Shown: piece by piece, positions 27,579-37,589 of the stretch
How positions within the stretch are numbered: position 1 is the first letter of the stretch
How the letters are laid out: each line of letters starts with the position of its first letter
Assembly (NCBI RefSeq): GCF_900106765.1
Contig: NZ_FNNG01000006.1
Span: forward strand, 28,030-92,029
Length of the DNA stretch: 64,000 nt
From: Tepidimicrobium xylanilyticum
Lineage (GTDB): Bacteria; Bacillota; Clostridia; Tissierellales; Tepidimicrobiaceae
Reading direction: 5' to 3'
Program-made: the position numbers and the translations under genes
Notes under the pieces: generated by a model
Database searches by the model: none
Told to the model about the DNA's origin: nothing
Seen by the model: the letters and a program-made list of their open reading frames with translations, nothing else

Positions 27579-28325
27579 TTAATTTTCATATATTCCTAAT
27601 TTCATCAGTTTATTTTTAATATTCAATATGGCTTTACTGTGTATTTGAGAAATTCTTGATTCTGACAGTTCCATAATATGACCTATTTCTTTATAAGTTA
27701 ATTCCTCGTAATAGTAAAGGGAAATAACCATTTTCTCATTTTCCTGTAACTCATCGATTATCTTACCTAGTATTTCTATTAATTCCTTTTTTTCAAATAT
27801 GCTTTCTGGGGTATTTGGGTTCTGACTATCCTTTATATATTGCTCTCCCTTATTTATTAGTAAATCTTCTAAAGAAGCCATATTGAAATTAGTTATATCA
27901 GCAAGACAAGCTTCCACTTCCTCTAAAGGTATACCTAAATGTTCTGAAAGCTCTTCGTTAGTTGGGTTTCTTCCTAACTTATTTTCAAGATGGAATATTG
28001 CATTTTGAATATCCTTTGATTTTTTCCTTAAACTTCTTGGAATCCAGTCAAGTTTTCTTATATTGTCTATGATGGTTCCCTTAATCCTAATCTGAGCATA
28101 AGTTTCAAACTTTATATTCTTATTGACATCAAATCGCTCTATGCTGTCAATTAAACCAATAATCCCAAACCCAATTAGGTCCTCATACTCAACCTTACTT
28201 CCATAGAAATTATACATTCTACCAGCAACTATTTTTACTAGATCTATGTACGTTTCTATTAGCTGTTGCTTTGTCGCTCTATCCCTGTTCTTAGCATATC
28301 TTTTCCATAGTTCATCTTTTTTCAT
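27579..28325 (-). CDS. sigD: RNA polymerase sigma factor SigD/FliA (sigma-28)
   Basis: Flagellar sigma factor directing late genes such as flagellin, motility and autolysin genes. The 248-residue protein contains sigma region 2 (VEYEDLIGFGIIGLIDSIERFD), region 3 (GRNPTNEELSEHLGIPLEEVE) and region 4 (ENEKMVISLYYYEELTYKEI, then ESRISQIHSKAI). GGGAGG precedes the ATG. Located near the end of the fla/che operon, as in B. subtilis, so its level follows operon transcription. No flgM anti-sigma gene is in this window. Confidence 0.96.
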   Translation of the reverse strand: MKKDELWKRYAKNRDRATKQQLIETYIDLVKIVAGRMYNFYGSKVEYEDLIGFGIIGLIDSIERFDVNKNIKFETYAQIRIKGTIIDNIRKLDWIPRSLRKKSKDIQNAIFHLENKLGRNPTNEELSEHLGIPLEEVEACLADITNFNMASLEDLLINKGEQYIKDSQNPNTPESIFEKKELIEILGKIIDELQENEKMVISLYYYEELTYKEIGHIMELSESRISQIHSKAILNIKNKLMKLGIYEN

Positions 28326-28349
28326 AATAGCTACAACCTCCCTATGGAA

Positions 28350-28832
28350 TCAGATTATTTTAATGCCATGACCAATAGTTTTTATTAGCAAAGAACCATC
28401 TTCTGCATTCAATTCCACAGTTCTTCCATAGTTTCCACCAGTATCTTCTGCCAAAATCCTAATCTTTAATTCCTTCAATTTCTCTCTTGTAGCTAATACA
28501 TTCCTTTCCCCAATTCTTAAAATACTACTATTGTCATTAAAGGAGAACATCTGAGAACCACCAACTATCTTTGCAACTAAATTATCCATATTTGCTCCTT
28601 CCTTCAATAGCTTTTCTATAAGCAATTCAATACCTGTGTCAACAAATTTTGACTTATTTTGGTTATTTTTTATTTCTTTACTAGATGGCAACATAACATG
28701 TGCCAATCCAGCTATTTTATTGTATTTGTCATATAAAGCTATACCTACGCAAGATCCTAAACCAAGCGTTGTTAAAATTCCAGGAGCCTTTACTACATTG
28801 TAATCAGCCATACCTACTTTAATCGCTTTCAT
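28350..28832 (-). CDS. cheD: chemoreceptor glutamine deamidase CheD
   Basis: Deamidates glutamines of chemoreceptors and stimulates CheC phosphatase. In the 160 residues the catalytic Cys28 lies in LGLGSCVGIALYD and His45 in AGLAHVMLPSS, matching the known Cys27/His44 pair of Thermotoga CheD. The KIVGGSQMF motif is present. ATG start; TAGGGG nine bases upstream comes from the end of cheC, with the stop TAA almost abutting. Confidence 0.96.
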   Translation of the reverse strand: MKAIKVGMADYNVVKAPGILTTLGLGSCVGIALYDKYNKIAGLAHVMLPSSKEIKNNQNKSKFVDTGIELLIEKLLKEGANMDNLVAKIVGGSQMFSFNDNSSILRIGERNVLATREKLKELKIRILAEDTGGNYGRTVELNAEDGSLLIKTIGHGIKII

Positions 28833-28833
28833 T

Positions 28834-29436
28834 TTACAAAACCCCTAATTTAGAAAGTATTTTATCAAATGAATCTATATCTGGTAATAAGAATAGATTC
28901 CCATGAACGGAATTTTCTCCCTCTTTAAATACGGTTTCTATAAAAAGCACTTGGTCAGCTACAAGGCCAAATTGAATAGCTGGAACAGATAAAATTGCTC
29001 CTGCCATATCGATGGCTAACGAAGGCACAGAAACGGTTATCTTTAACCCAGTTAAACCGCTTAACGAATTGACGTAGGAAGAAGCTAATATATTGCCTAT
29101 CTCAGACAAGGCAGATACAGCAATATCATCTAATTCCTTATCCTCCCTATTAAGAAGCATATTAGTTAGATTAATGGCAGATTCCATATCCAATATGAAC
29201 ATAATATTTCCATGTATATCAACATTTAAATCTAAATATATACCTACTACTATATTTTCTTCTCCTCCTAGTATTTCTGCTACATCATTAAATTCCATAA
29301 TCCTTACTTTAGGAACTGTCATATCAACCCTTTTATCCAACATATTAGCTAAAGCAGTTACTGCATTGCCAGAACCAATATTCCCAATTTCCTTCATGAT
29401 ATCTATCATCATATTGTTTAAATTATCTATATCCAT
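28834..29436 (-). CDS. cheC: CheY-P phosphatase CheC
   Basis: A 200-residue CheC with both phosphatase signature halves: EIGNIGSGNAVTAL (Glu16, Asn19) and SEIGNILASSYV (about 111-121). It dephosphorylates CheY-P and binds CheD, forming the adaptation feedback loop of Gram-positive chemotaxis. AAGGGAG precedes the ATG. Between cheW and cheD. Confidence 0.96.
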   Translation of the reverse strand: MDIDNLNNMMIDIMKEIGNIGSGNAVTALANMLDKRVDMTVPKVRIMEFNDVAEILGGEENIVVGIYLDLNVDIHGNIMFILDMESAINLTNMLLNREDKELDDIAVSALSEIGNILASSYVNSLSGLTGLKITVSVPSLAIDMAGAILSVPAIQFGLVADQVLFIETVFKEGENSVHGNLFLLPDIDSFDKILSKLGVL

Positions 29437-29449
29437 ACCTACTTCTCCC

Positions 29450-29881
29450 TTAATTAAGTAGTAATTTCCCTAAATCCAATAGTATAACCAATCTATCTGG
29501 AACTTTACCAATTCCACTGATATAATCTAATAGCTGATTATCTTCCATCTTAGGAGGCTTGTCTATACTTTCTCCATCTATCTCCAGTACCTCTGAAGAA
29601 AAGTCCACTATTAACCCCACAACCATATCATCATCATTAACTACTATTATTCTTGAATTCTTATTTATACCATTTTCATCTATCCCTAATTTTCTCCTTA
29701 AATTGACAATAGGAATAACCTCTCCTCTTAAATTGATGACACCATTAATATAATCAGGTGCATTTGGTACTCGGGTAATTCTTCCTATTTTTTCTATGGA
29801 TATGACTTTTTCTATTGGTATTCCATAATATTCCTCTTTTAGTTTAAATACTACATACCTACTGCCTATATTAGAAGACAT
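29450..29881 (-). CDS. cheW: chemotaxis adaptor CheW
   Basis: Couples receptors to CheA in the polar array. The 143-residue double beta-barrel shows the opening YVVFKLKEEYYGIPIEKV, the receptor-contact segment APDYINGVINLRGEVIPIV, and the IIVVNDDDMVVGLIVD strand. AGGAGGTGG precedes the ATG. It follows cheA by 17 bases. Confidence 0.97.
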   Translation of the reverse strand: MSSNIGSRYVVFKLKEEYYGIPIEKVISIEKIGRITRVPNAPDYINGVINLRGEVIPIVNLRRKLGIDENGINKNSRIIVVNDDDMVVGLIVDFSSEVLEIDGESIDKPPKMEDNQLLDYISGIGKVPDRLVILLDLGKLLLN

Positions 29882-29898
29882 AACGCCACCTCCTATTC

Positions 29899-31896
29899 CT
29901 AAATCATAGAATTAACATCCAAAATTAATGATACGTTCCCATTTCCTAATATAGTTGCCCCAGAAATATATCTAATATTAGATAAATATTTGCCTAGTGG
30001 CTTAATAACAATTTCCTGTTGACCAATTAAATCATCCACCAATAATGCAGCTAATTTTTCTCCCTTCCTTACAACTACCACCAAATATTCTTCATCCGAA
30101 TTATTGAATTCCAATCCCATTATTTGATGTAATCTAACCATAGGGATGGTTTTCCCTCTGTAAAGGATAATATCCTGTCCTTGAACATTCCTAATGCTGT
30201 TTCTAGGCAAATCGATTATTTCCGTAACAGAACTTAATGGTATAGCATATATTTCATCATTTAATTTAATAAGCAATGCTTGTATAATTGCTAAAGTCAA
30301 TGGTATTCTAATTATAAACTTTGTACCTACATTTTCTTGAGTTTCTACTTCAACTGAGCCATTAATCGATTCGATTTTATTCTTCACTACATCAAGACCT
30401 ACTCCTCGTCCTGATATATCAGATATCTCATCAGAAGTGCTAAAACCTGGTTGGAATAATAAAGATAATATATCATCTTCAGATAATAACTCTGCTTCTT
30501 CAGCAGTAAGAAGATTTTTTTCTACAGCTTTTTTCTTTACTTTAAGGACATCAATTCCTTTTCCGTCATCTATTACTTCAATCACAACACTATTACCATC
30601 GGGATAAGCCTTTAAAATTACATTTCCTTCCTTAGGTTTGTTTAACCTTATCCTTTCCTCAGGTGTCTCAATCCCATGGTCAATTGAATTTCGTATAATA
30701 TGAATTAACGGATCCCCTATTTCATCTATTACAGTTCTGTCTACCTCAGTTTCTTCACCAAACATTTGAAGATTTATTTCCTTATTCAATTCTTTTGATA
30801 AATCCCTTACCATACGAGGGAATCTATTAAAAACTCTCTCAATGGGTACCATTCGCACCTTCATTACTGCATCATGTAAACTAGTTGTAATCCTTTCTAG
30901 ATACTCAATTGCCTCTGTCATGTTTTCCCTGTTGGATATACCGCTTAAATCATCCATCCTAGTTTTAATAATTATTAATTCACTTACTAAATTCATTAAA
31001 TTATCCAATCTATCTATGTCAACCCTAACTGTTTTTCCAACCTTGCTTTGCCTTTCAAAAACTTTAGATTTTTCTGTATCTATAGAACTATCTTTTAAAT
31101 TGGAACCAGGAGTGCTTGCTTCTTCTAAATATTCCAATTGTTCCTTAAATGCCTGCTCCAAATGGTTGATGGTAATGTTTTCTATTTCTGATATTTTTTC
31201 CAAGCTTTCTTTTATCTTTTCTTCGCTTGCCTCAGAAATAACGATTAAACTAAAGCTTAAGTCAAATTTTTCATCTTCAATTTCCTCAATAGCGGGATTA
31301 GAGTATATTATTTCTCCCATTGATTCTAAAGTATTAATTATAATAAAAGCTCTAGCAGATTTTAACATACAACTAGGACTCAATTCTATTTCTATGTTAT
31401 AGGCACTTAATCCCTTTTCCTTAGCTGCACTTATTATATTTGTAACGTATTCATTAATATGAATTTCTTGTTTCCTGTCATTGGGTAGATTATCACCCTC
31501 AATCCCATTCTTATCTAAAACATTTCTTAGCTTTCCAATAAGAAAGCTATAATTTTCCTCTTCTTCTTTGCCAGTTTTAGCTATATGATTTACCGAATTA
31601 TCCAAGACATCAAAACACTCAAAAATAATATCTATAACTTCCTCTGACAATACTGTTTGCTTATTTCTAATACCATCCAAAACATTTTCCATCTCATGGG
31701 TTAAGTTGGCCATGTTGATAAATCCCATAGTACCTGCCATACCCTTTAGAGTATGGGCTATTCTAAAAATTTCATTTACTAATGACTCATTATTTCTGTC
31801 CTTCTCTAAGGCTAATAGTGCATCATTCATATTTTGCAAATGTTCCTTTCCCTCTTCAACGAATAAATTAATATATTGATTTATGTCGAAATCCAT
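29899..31896 (-). CDS. cheA: chemotaxis histidine kinase CheA
   Basis: Autophosphorylates and passes phosphate to CheY and CheB. The roughly 665 residues hold: P1 phosphotransfer domain with the reactive His in RIAHTLKGMAG (about residue 48), a P2 CheY-docking region (about 165-250), P3 dimer helices (DIDRLDNLMNLVSELII), the P4 ATPase with RNSIDHGIE, DDGKGID and GRGVGLDVV, and the CheW-like P5. Two start codons in tandem (31899 and 31896) overlap the cheB stop; the second is seven bases after GGAGG and is preferred. Confidence 0.97.
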   Translation of the reverse strand: MDFDINQYINLFVEEGKEHLQNMNDALLALEKDRNNESLVNEIFRIAHTLKGMAGTMGFINMANLTHEMENVLDGIRNKQTVLSEEVIDIIFECFDVLDNSVNHIAKTGKEEEENYSFLIGKLRNVLDKNGIEGDNLPNDRKQEIHINEYVTNIISAAKEKGLSAYNIEIELSPSCMLKSARAFIIINTLESMGEIIYSNPAIEEIEDEKFDLSFSLIVISEASEEKIKESLEKISEIENITINHLEQAFKEQLEYLEEASTPGSNLKDSSIDTEKSKVFERQSKVGKTVRVDIDRLDNLMNLVSELIIIKTRMDDLSGISNRENMTEAIEYLERITTSLHDAVMKVRMVPIERVFNRFPRMVRDLSKELNKEINLQMFGEETEVDRTVIDEIGDPLIHIIRNSIDHGIETPEERIRLNKPKEGNVILKAYPDGNSVVIEVIDDGKGIDVLKVKKKAVEKNLLTAEEAELLSEDDILSLLFQPGFSTSDEISDISGRGVGLDVVKNKIESINGSVEVETQENVGTKFIIRIPLTLAIIQALLIKLNDEIYAIPLSSVTEIIDLPRNSIRNVQGQDIILYRGKTIPMVRLHQIMGLEFNNSDEEYLVVVVRKGEKLAALLVDDLIGQQEIVIKPLGKYLSNIRYISGATILGNGNVSLILDVNSMI

Positions 31897-32948
31897 CATA
31901 ACACCTCCACTTTCCTAGTTATCTCATAAGCTATTTCATCTAATGGTACAACTTTATCTACATGATTAGTATTAATAGCAGATTTAGGCATTCCAAATAT
32001 TACAGAGGTCTTCTCATCTTGTGCAATAGTAAAACCATTAGATTGCTTTATAGACACAATACCTTTTGAACCATCCGACCCCATTCCTGTCAAGATTACA
32101 CCAATCTTTCTTATACTATCTAAACGGGCTACTGAATCCATTAACACATCTACTGAAGGTCTTAAACCTTTAATAGGACTGTCCTTGTTTAATCTAATAA
32201 CATACTCACTGCCCCTTTTCACTACTTCCATATGAAAATCCCCAGGTGCTATATAACAATGACCCCTCTTTAATACTTCACCTTCTTCTCCTTCTTTTAT
32301 ATTGATACTTGAAATTTCATTCAATCTCTGAGCAAGGGATTTTGTAAATTTGGGAGGCATATGTTGTACTACAACTATTGATCCATTGATATTCTTAGGT
32401 ATTAATGGCAAAACTTGTTGTAAAGCTTTAGGACCCCCAGTTGAACTCCCTATGGCTATTATATAATCAAAACCATCTTTAGATGTTTTCCCTGTTAAAG
32501 CAGCCCTTTCAGGAATACTTTTAGGTTCTTTTATAACGGGTTTAACATGAACATTGCATTGAGCCGAAATCTTAATTTTATCGATAATCTGAGTTTTTAT
32601 AGTTTCATTATTTAAGCTAAATATATTTTTAGGCTTAGGTATAAAATCAATTGCACCCTTGTCTAACGCTTCTAACGTTAGTGTTGCACCTTCTTGTGTT
32701 AGATCGCTAACCATAATGACCGGTATATCATATTTATCCACTATTCTTTCCAGCGTAACAATGCCATCCATAATGGGCATGACTACATCAAGGGTTACTA
32801 AATCGGGCTTTAAAATGGGGATTTTTTCTAAAGCTTCTTTTCCATTTTTGGCTACTCCTACTACTTCTATATCTTTATCGCTATTCAATATATCAGTTAA
32901 TATTTTCCTAGCAAACAAAGAATCGTCTACTATTAATACCTTAACCAC
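31896..32948 (-). CDS. cheB: protein-glutamate methylesterase CheB
   Basis: Response regulator whose phosphorylation activates receptor demethylation. Of 350 residues, the receiver has VLIVDDSLFARK and phospho-acceptor Asp54 in TLDVVMPIMDG; the esterase domain has the nucleophile in GSSTGGPKAL, then QHMPPKFTKSLA and the Asp in MGSDGSKG. GTG start, AAGGA nine bases upstream, directly abutting the stop of the PilZ gene. No cheR is present in the window. Confidence 0.97.
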   Translation of the reverse strand: MVKVLIVDDSLFARKILTDILNSDKDIEVVGVAKNGKEALEKIPILKPDLVTLDVVMPIMDGIVTLERIVDKYDIPVIMVSDLTQEGATLTLEALDKGAIDFIPKPKNIFSLNNETIKTQIIDKIKISAQCNVHVKPVIKEPKSIPERAALTGKTSKDGFDYIIAIGSSTGGPKALQQVLPLIPKNINGSIVVVQHMPPKFTKSLAQRLNEISSINIKEGEEGEVLKRGHCYIAPGDFHMEVVKRGSEYVIRLNKDSPIKGLRPSVDVLMDSVARLDSIRKIGVILTGMGSDGSKGIVSIKQSNGFTIAQDEKTSVIFGMPKSAINTNHVDKVVPLDEIAYEITRKVEVL

Positions 32949-33614
32949 TTATATCAATCCTTTTTTCTTTAATTCTCTTTCTTTTTGAAAAATAAACCTT
33001 ATAATTCTGTCCCTATCTTTTTCCTTTAAACCAATAAACTTAATGCCTAATCCGTATTTATAATAAAAAACATCAACTTCCTCAATTCTTACAACTTCAC
33101 CCTTTATAACAATTTTGTGGTTATTGATATAAAAACTACAAACTACTCTATCCCCAATTCTGTGATGAAAATTAGAATAAAGCTTTAGCCCTCCACCGCT
33201 AATATTTTTCGTCCTACAATTTTCAGTAATTACTTCTTTTTTGCCATCTATTTCGATAGCAAAATCTTTTTCAACCGGCAAATCTAAATCAAATCGATAA
33301 TAATTCCTTAGTTGTACTCGTTTAATATCTGAAACCTTTTTCAATTTAATTTTATAAATCCTTTTATCACACCTTTCCAATACTTTGGCTTTAAAGTAAT
33401 ATTTTCCTTTATTCTCTACCATATAGCTAACCTCAATTATTTCACCCTTATGTAGTAAAACTACACCTCTTTTATACATCGGTCCACTTACTACAAAAAT
33501 GTCGTCATCTAAAATATCTAATATTTGGCTAGGATAAGTCTTTTTAGTCTTCGATGAACCTCTGCCAATATTAATCTTATGGCCAATCATTAGTTCATCC
33601 TTCTCATTGTACAT
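32949..33614 (-). CDS. PilZ domain flagellar brake protein (YcgR-like)
   Basis: A 221-residue two-domain protein: an N-terminal YcgR-type beta domain and a C-terminal PilZ domain with the c-di-GMP-binding RVQLRNYYRFD (RxxxR) and NISGGGLKL motifs. Homologues bind c-di-GMP and slow the motor through MotA. ATG 33614 has GAGGCGG eight bases upstream, so the longer reading with a TTG start is rejected. Its place between flhG and cheB fits a motility role. Confidence 0.88.
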   Translation of the reverse strand: MYNEKDELMIGHKINIGRGSSKTKKTYPSQILDILDDDIFVVSGPMYKRGVVLLHKGEIIEVSYMVENKGKYYFKAKVLERCDKRIYKIKLKKVSDIKRVQLRNYYRFDLDLPVEKDFAIEIDGKKEVITENCRTKNISGGGLKLYSNFHHRIGDRVVCSFYINNHKIVIKGEVVRIEEVDVFYYKYGLGIKFIGLKEKDRDRIIRFIFQKERELKKKGLI

Positions 33615-33615
33615 G

Positions 33616-34494
33616 CTATAAACCGCCTCTCCTAACAAGTAATTTTTTTAATCTACCAGTAAAACTATTATCCTTAATATCATTATTGGATTCAACAAAT
33701 TTCAAAGCCATAACATTAATTTTTTTTGATATGGACGACTTAGGATTGGATAATAAAAAAGGTATCTGTTTTTTTACAGCGTTGTCTACTGCAGTGTTTC
33801 TTTCCAAATATCCTAAAAAATTAAGTTTGATTTTTAAAAAATTATCGGCAACCAAGTTCAATCTATTAAATGTGGAAATAGCCTCTTTTTTGTTGTTTAC
33901 AATATTAGCAACTACATTTATCCTACCATTATAACCATTGTTTACCAAAGTCTTAATCATAGTATATGCATCCATTACAGCAGTTGGATCTGGAGTAGTT
34001 ATAATTATAACTTCATCTGCTGCCATTACAAAATTGGTCACTACTCCCGATATGCCTGCACCTGTATCTATTATAATAAAATCTGTTGATGATTCTAAGC
34101 CTTCTAATTCCTTTATTAATCTGTTAATATTATTTTCATCCATAACGGATAATCCTTCCAAACCAGATCCACCAGAAATCAATTTAATTCCTTCAGGACC
34201 TGTGGCAATTATTTCATTAATACTTTTTTCCCCTATTATAAAGTCAAATATTGTAAATTTTACATTAGTACCACTCAATATTTCCACATTTGCTAATCCT
34301 AAATCTGCATCTAAGACTAATACTTTATGGCCTAATCGTTTAATGGATATGGCTAAGTTGAGTGCAAAATTGGTTTTACCAACGCCCCCCTTACCACTTG
34401 TTACTGCTAATACCTTGGCTTTATTGCTAATACTTTTATTCAGTTCATCCTTGTTTTTCATTATTTGCCTTAATCTTTCTGCTTGGTCTTTCAT
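33616..34494 (-). CDS. flhG: MinD-like ATPase FlhG (YlxH)
   Basis: ParA/MinD family ATPase that, with FlhF, sets flagellar number and position and loads FliM/FliY. The 292-residue product shows an N-terminal FlhF-activating segment (DQAERLRQIMKNK), the deviant Walker A SGKGGVGKTNFALN, VLDADLGLANVEI, and IIDTGAGIS. The start codon abuts the flhF stop (TAAATG). Confidence 0.95.
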   Translation of the reverse strand: MKDQAERLRQIMKNKDELNKSISNKAKVLAVTSGKGGVGKTNFALNLAISIKRLGHKVLVLDADLGLANVEILSGTNVKFTIFDFIIGEKSINEIIATGPEGIKLISGGSGLEGLSVMDENNINRLIKELEGLESSTDFIIIDTGAGISGVVTNFVMAADEVIIITTPDPTAVMDAYTMIKTLVNNGYNGRINVVANIVNNKKEAISTFNRLNLVADNFLKIKLNFLGYLERNTAVDNAVKKQIPFLLSNPKSSISKKINVMALKFVESNNDIKDNSFTGRLKKLLVRRGGL

Positions 34495-35565
34495 TTAAAT
34501 CTCCCCAATTAGGCTATTCGCTATCTTTTCTCTGTTTAATATCTCAATATCATCAGGTACATTTTGACCTGTTGTAATATAAGAAAGTGGCTTATTGGTC
34601 AACAATTTTGCATTTAATATATTTCCAAAATTCTCACATTCGTCAACCTTAGTAAAAATTATTTTATAGTCTGGAATAAAACTATATTGCTCAATTATAG
34701 ATTTCAATACACCATATTCTGTAGTACAGCTTAATACCAGAAAAATCTCTTTATTCTTGATTGAATTTATCAATTTAAAAATAATATCATCATCTTTTAT
34801 TTCCTTATGATTTCTTCCAGCTGTATCAACGAGTAAAACATCCTTATCCCTAAAGTTTACTAAAGATTTATACATATCCTCTTCGCTATATATTACCTTT
34901 AAAGGTAATTGTAAAATATCTGAATATACTTTTAACTGTTCCACGGCTGCTACTCTATAAGTATCAGTTGTAATTAATCCTATGTTATATTTTCCTTCCA
35001 TTACTAATTTAGCTGCAATTTTTGCTAATGTAGTCGTTTTTCCTACCCCTGTAGGTCCCAAGAAGAATATAAATTTCTGATTTAAATCATCCATATTCAA
35101 AGGTTCAATTAAACCAATATATTCCATTAAAGTTTCTTTTAAGATACTCTTGATTGTGTTATCGCTCTTATCATTAATATTAATCTGCTTGTTCAATCTC
35201 TCTAGAATTGTAGTAGCAATTTTATAATCTACCCCATTTTCAATTAGCTTAGTTTTAAAGTTATCCAGCTCTTTAGGAAGAGCTGGTGGCTTAATATTTG
35301 CTTCAGAAGTAATCTGCAACACCATATTTTTCAATAGATATAATTCGCTATTAATTTTTTTAAGTTTTTCATCAAATAATTCGCTGTTTAAATCTTTCTT
35401 TTCATAGGCGGCAGTTATCTCCACCATTGGTTTTTTTAAAAAGCCAAAAAGGCCTTTTTGCTTTATGGTTCTAGTACTTAAAATAACAGCCTCAGAACCA
35501 AGATCCTTTTTCAACTTACTCATAGCTTCGTGGGTGGTATATCCAACATACCTTTTTATTTTCAT
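34495..35565 (-). CDS. flhF: flagellar SRP-family GTPase FlhF
   Basis: A 356-residue GTPase that recruits the first flagellar basal-body proteins to their site. It has the basic B domain, the N domain, and the G domain with P-loop [21 protein letters not shown] (about 168-188, quoted in part: GPTGVGKTT), TTDTYRVAAVEQL and LLVDTAGRNHKE. The start overlaps the flhA stop by one base (TAATG). Confidence 0.96.
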   Translation of the reverse strand: MKIKRYVGYTTHEAMSKLKKDLGSEAVILSTRTIKQKGLFGFLKKPMVEITAAYEKKDLNSELFDEKLKKINSELYLLKNMVLQITSEANIKPPALPKELDNFKTKLIENGVDYKIATTILERLNKQININDKSDNTIKSILKETLMEYIGLIEPLNMDDLNQKFIFFLGPTGVGKTTTLAKIAAKLVMEGKYNIGLITTDTYRVAAVEQLKVYSDILQLPLKVIYSEEDMYKSLVNFRDKDVLLVDTAGRNHKEIKDDDIIFKLINSIKNKEIFLVLSCTTEYGVLKSIIEQYSFIPDYKIIFTKVDECENFGNILNAKLLTNKPLSYITTGQNVPDDIEILNREKIANSLIGEI

Positions 35566-37589
35566 TATAAGTTCACCATCCCAACGGATTGAACTTCTAC
35601 TGAAGGTTCAATTTCATTATATGATAAAACAATTAAATCTCGAGTCATCTGTTCTGTTAATCGTTTAAAATATAATCTCACTATCGGAGCAGTTAAAATT
35701 ATAGGTTGTTGTCCAACAGAGGTAAGCCTTTGTACTGCTTTTAATGTATTGTTTAGTATTCTTTGAGCTATATTTGGCTCCAAAGTTAAATAGGAGCCGG
35801 TTTCTGTTTTATTTATGGACTTCATAATTATATCTTCGACTTCACTATCTAAGGTTATTACATTTAAAGTGCTATTTTCAACATATTTATTAGTTATATA
35901 CCCAGATAACCTCTGTCTAACATATTCAGTTAATAAATCTACATCTCTTGTTACATTTCCATAATCAGCTAAGGTTTCTAAGATTGTCACCATATCCCTT
36001 ATACTTATCTGTTCTTTCAATAGGTTAGATAGTACTTTTTGAACTTCTCCTAATGAAAGTACTTTAGGCACAATTTCTTCCACTACAGCAGGATATTCTT
36101 CCCTAACATTATCAATTAGCATTTTTACATCCTGCCTACCAATTAATTCAAAAGCTCTTTCTTTTATAACTTCTGTCAGATGAGTAGCAATCACTGAAGG
36201 AGGATCAACAACAGTATATCCGAAAATTTCCGCTTTTTCTCGTTCACTTTCACTTATCCATTTAGCTGGTAATCCAAAGGCAGGTTCAACAGTTTCAATT
36301 CCCTCTATTTCCCCTTCAGCTGTACCAGGGTCCATTGCCAAATAATGATCAAAATAAACTTCTCCTTTAGATACCTGAACCCCTTTTATCTTTATGATGT
36401 ATTCATTTGGATTAAGTTGAATATTATCTCTCAACCGAACTATAGGAACTATTAATCCTAATTCCATAGCTATTTGCCTTCTAATCATTACAATCCTGTC
36501 TAATAGGTCTCCTCCTTGATTTACATCTGCTAATGGAATCAATCCATAACCTAATTCAAGTTCAATATCATCTACTTTCAAAAGCTCTAACACATTTTCT
36601 GGTTTTCTTAACTCTTCTGCTTCTGAAATTTCTTCTACTGGCTCCTCATTTTCCTCTTTAGCGCCTTTATTCATTACATATCCCATAGAAATGAAGATAG
36701 ATCCCAGTAATAAATAAGTAAAGAATGGTAATGTAGTGGTAATCCCTAGAAATATTAATACCCCACCAACAACAAATAAAATTTTTGAATTGTTTTTAAA
36801 CAACTGGTCAATTAAATCTTGTCCTAAGTTCGATTCAGAAGCTGCTCTTGTTACAACTAATCCTGTAGCTGTAGAAACTAACAAGGCGGGAATTTGACTA
36901 ACTAATCCATCTCCAACAGTTAATAATATATAGGTTTGTAATGCCTCATTCAATTTCATTCCTGAAAGAATACCTGTTAGCAATCCTCCAATTACATTAA
37001 TTATAGTTATTAATATCCCTGCTATTGCATCCCCTTTAACGAACTTTGTAGCACCATCCATAGCTCCATAAAAATCTGCATATCTTTGTATATCTCTTCT
37101 CCTTTTTCGAGCTTCTTGTTCCGTAATTAGACCAGAATTCAAATCAGCATCAATAGCCATTTGCTTACCTGGCATAGCATCCAAAGTAAACCTTGCTGAT
37201 ACTTCAGCTACCCTTTCAGCACCTTTAGTTATTACAATAAATTGGATAACAACTATTATAAGAAATATTACAAAACCAACAACTAAATTATTCTGTACCA
37301 CAAATTTACCGAAAGTCTCAACAACAGCACCTGCATTCGCTTCAGTTAAAATGCTTCGTGTGGTAGAAATATTTAAAGCCAGTCTAAAAATTGTAGCAAT
37401 TAAAAGCAAAGATGGGAAAATAGAAATTTCTAGCACGTCTTTTGTATACATTGATATCAACAGAATTAGTAATGACAAAGCAATATTAATTGTTAATAAT
37501 ACACTTAATAAACCACTTGGTATTGGTATAATAATTATTAAGACAATTCCAATAATACCCAAAGCGACTACAATATCACCAAATTTCAT
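35565..37589 (-). CDS. flhA: flagellar export gate protein FlhA
   Basis: Main ion-driven component of the flagellar type III export gate. The 674-residue protein has about eight membrane helices in the first 330 residues, the FHIPEP-type cytoplasmic loop (AEVSARFTLDAMPGKQMAID), and a C-terminal nonameric domain that docks chaperone-substrate complexes. I use ATG 37589 with AGGAGG seven bases upstream; it overlaps the end of flhB by 14 bases. Confidence 0.97.
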   Translation of the reverse strand: MKFGDIVVALGIIGIVLIIIIPIPSGLLSVLLTINIALSLLILLISMYTKDVLEISIFPSLLLIATIFRLALNISTTRSILTEANAGAVVETFGKFVVQNNLVVGFVIFLIIVVIQFIVITKGAERVAEVSARFTLDAMPGKQMAIDADLNSGLITEQEARKRRRDIQRYADFYGAMDGATKFVKGDAIAGILITIINVIGGLLTGILSGMKLNEALQTYILLTVGDGLVSQIPALLVSTATGLVVTRAASESNLGQDLIDQLFKNNSKILFVVGGVLIFLGITTTLPFFTYLLLGSIFISMGYVMNKGAKEENEEPVEEISEAEELRKPENVLELLKVDDIELELGYGLIPLADVNQGGDLLDRIVMIRRQIAMELGLIVPIVRLRDNIQLNPNEYIIKIKGVQVSKGEVYFDHYLAMDPGTAEGEIEGIETVEPAFGLPAKWISESEREKAEIFGYTVVDPPSVIATHLTEVIKERAFELIGRQDVKMLIDNVREEYPAVVEEIVPKVLSLGEVQKVLSNLLKEQISIRDMVTILETLADYGNVTRDVDLLTEYVRQRLSGYITNKYVENSTLNVITLDSEVEDIIMKSINKTETGSYLTLEPNIAQRILNNTLKAVQRLTSVGQQPIILTAPIVRLYFKRLTEQMTRDLIVLSYNEIEPSVEVQSVGMVNL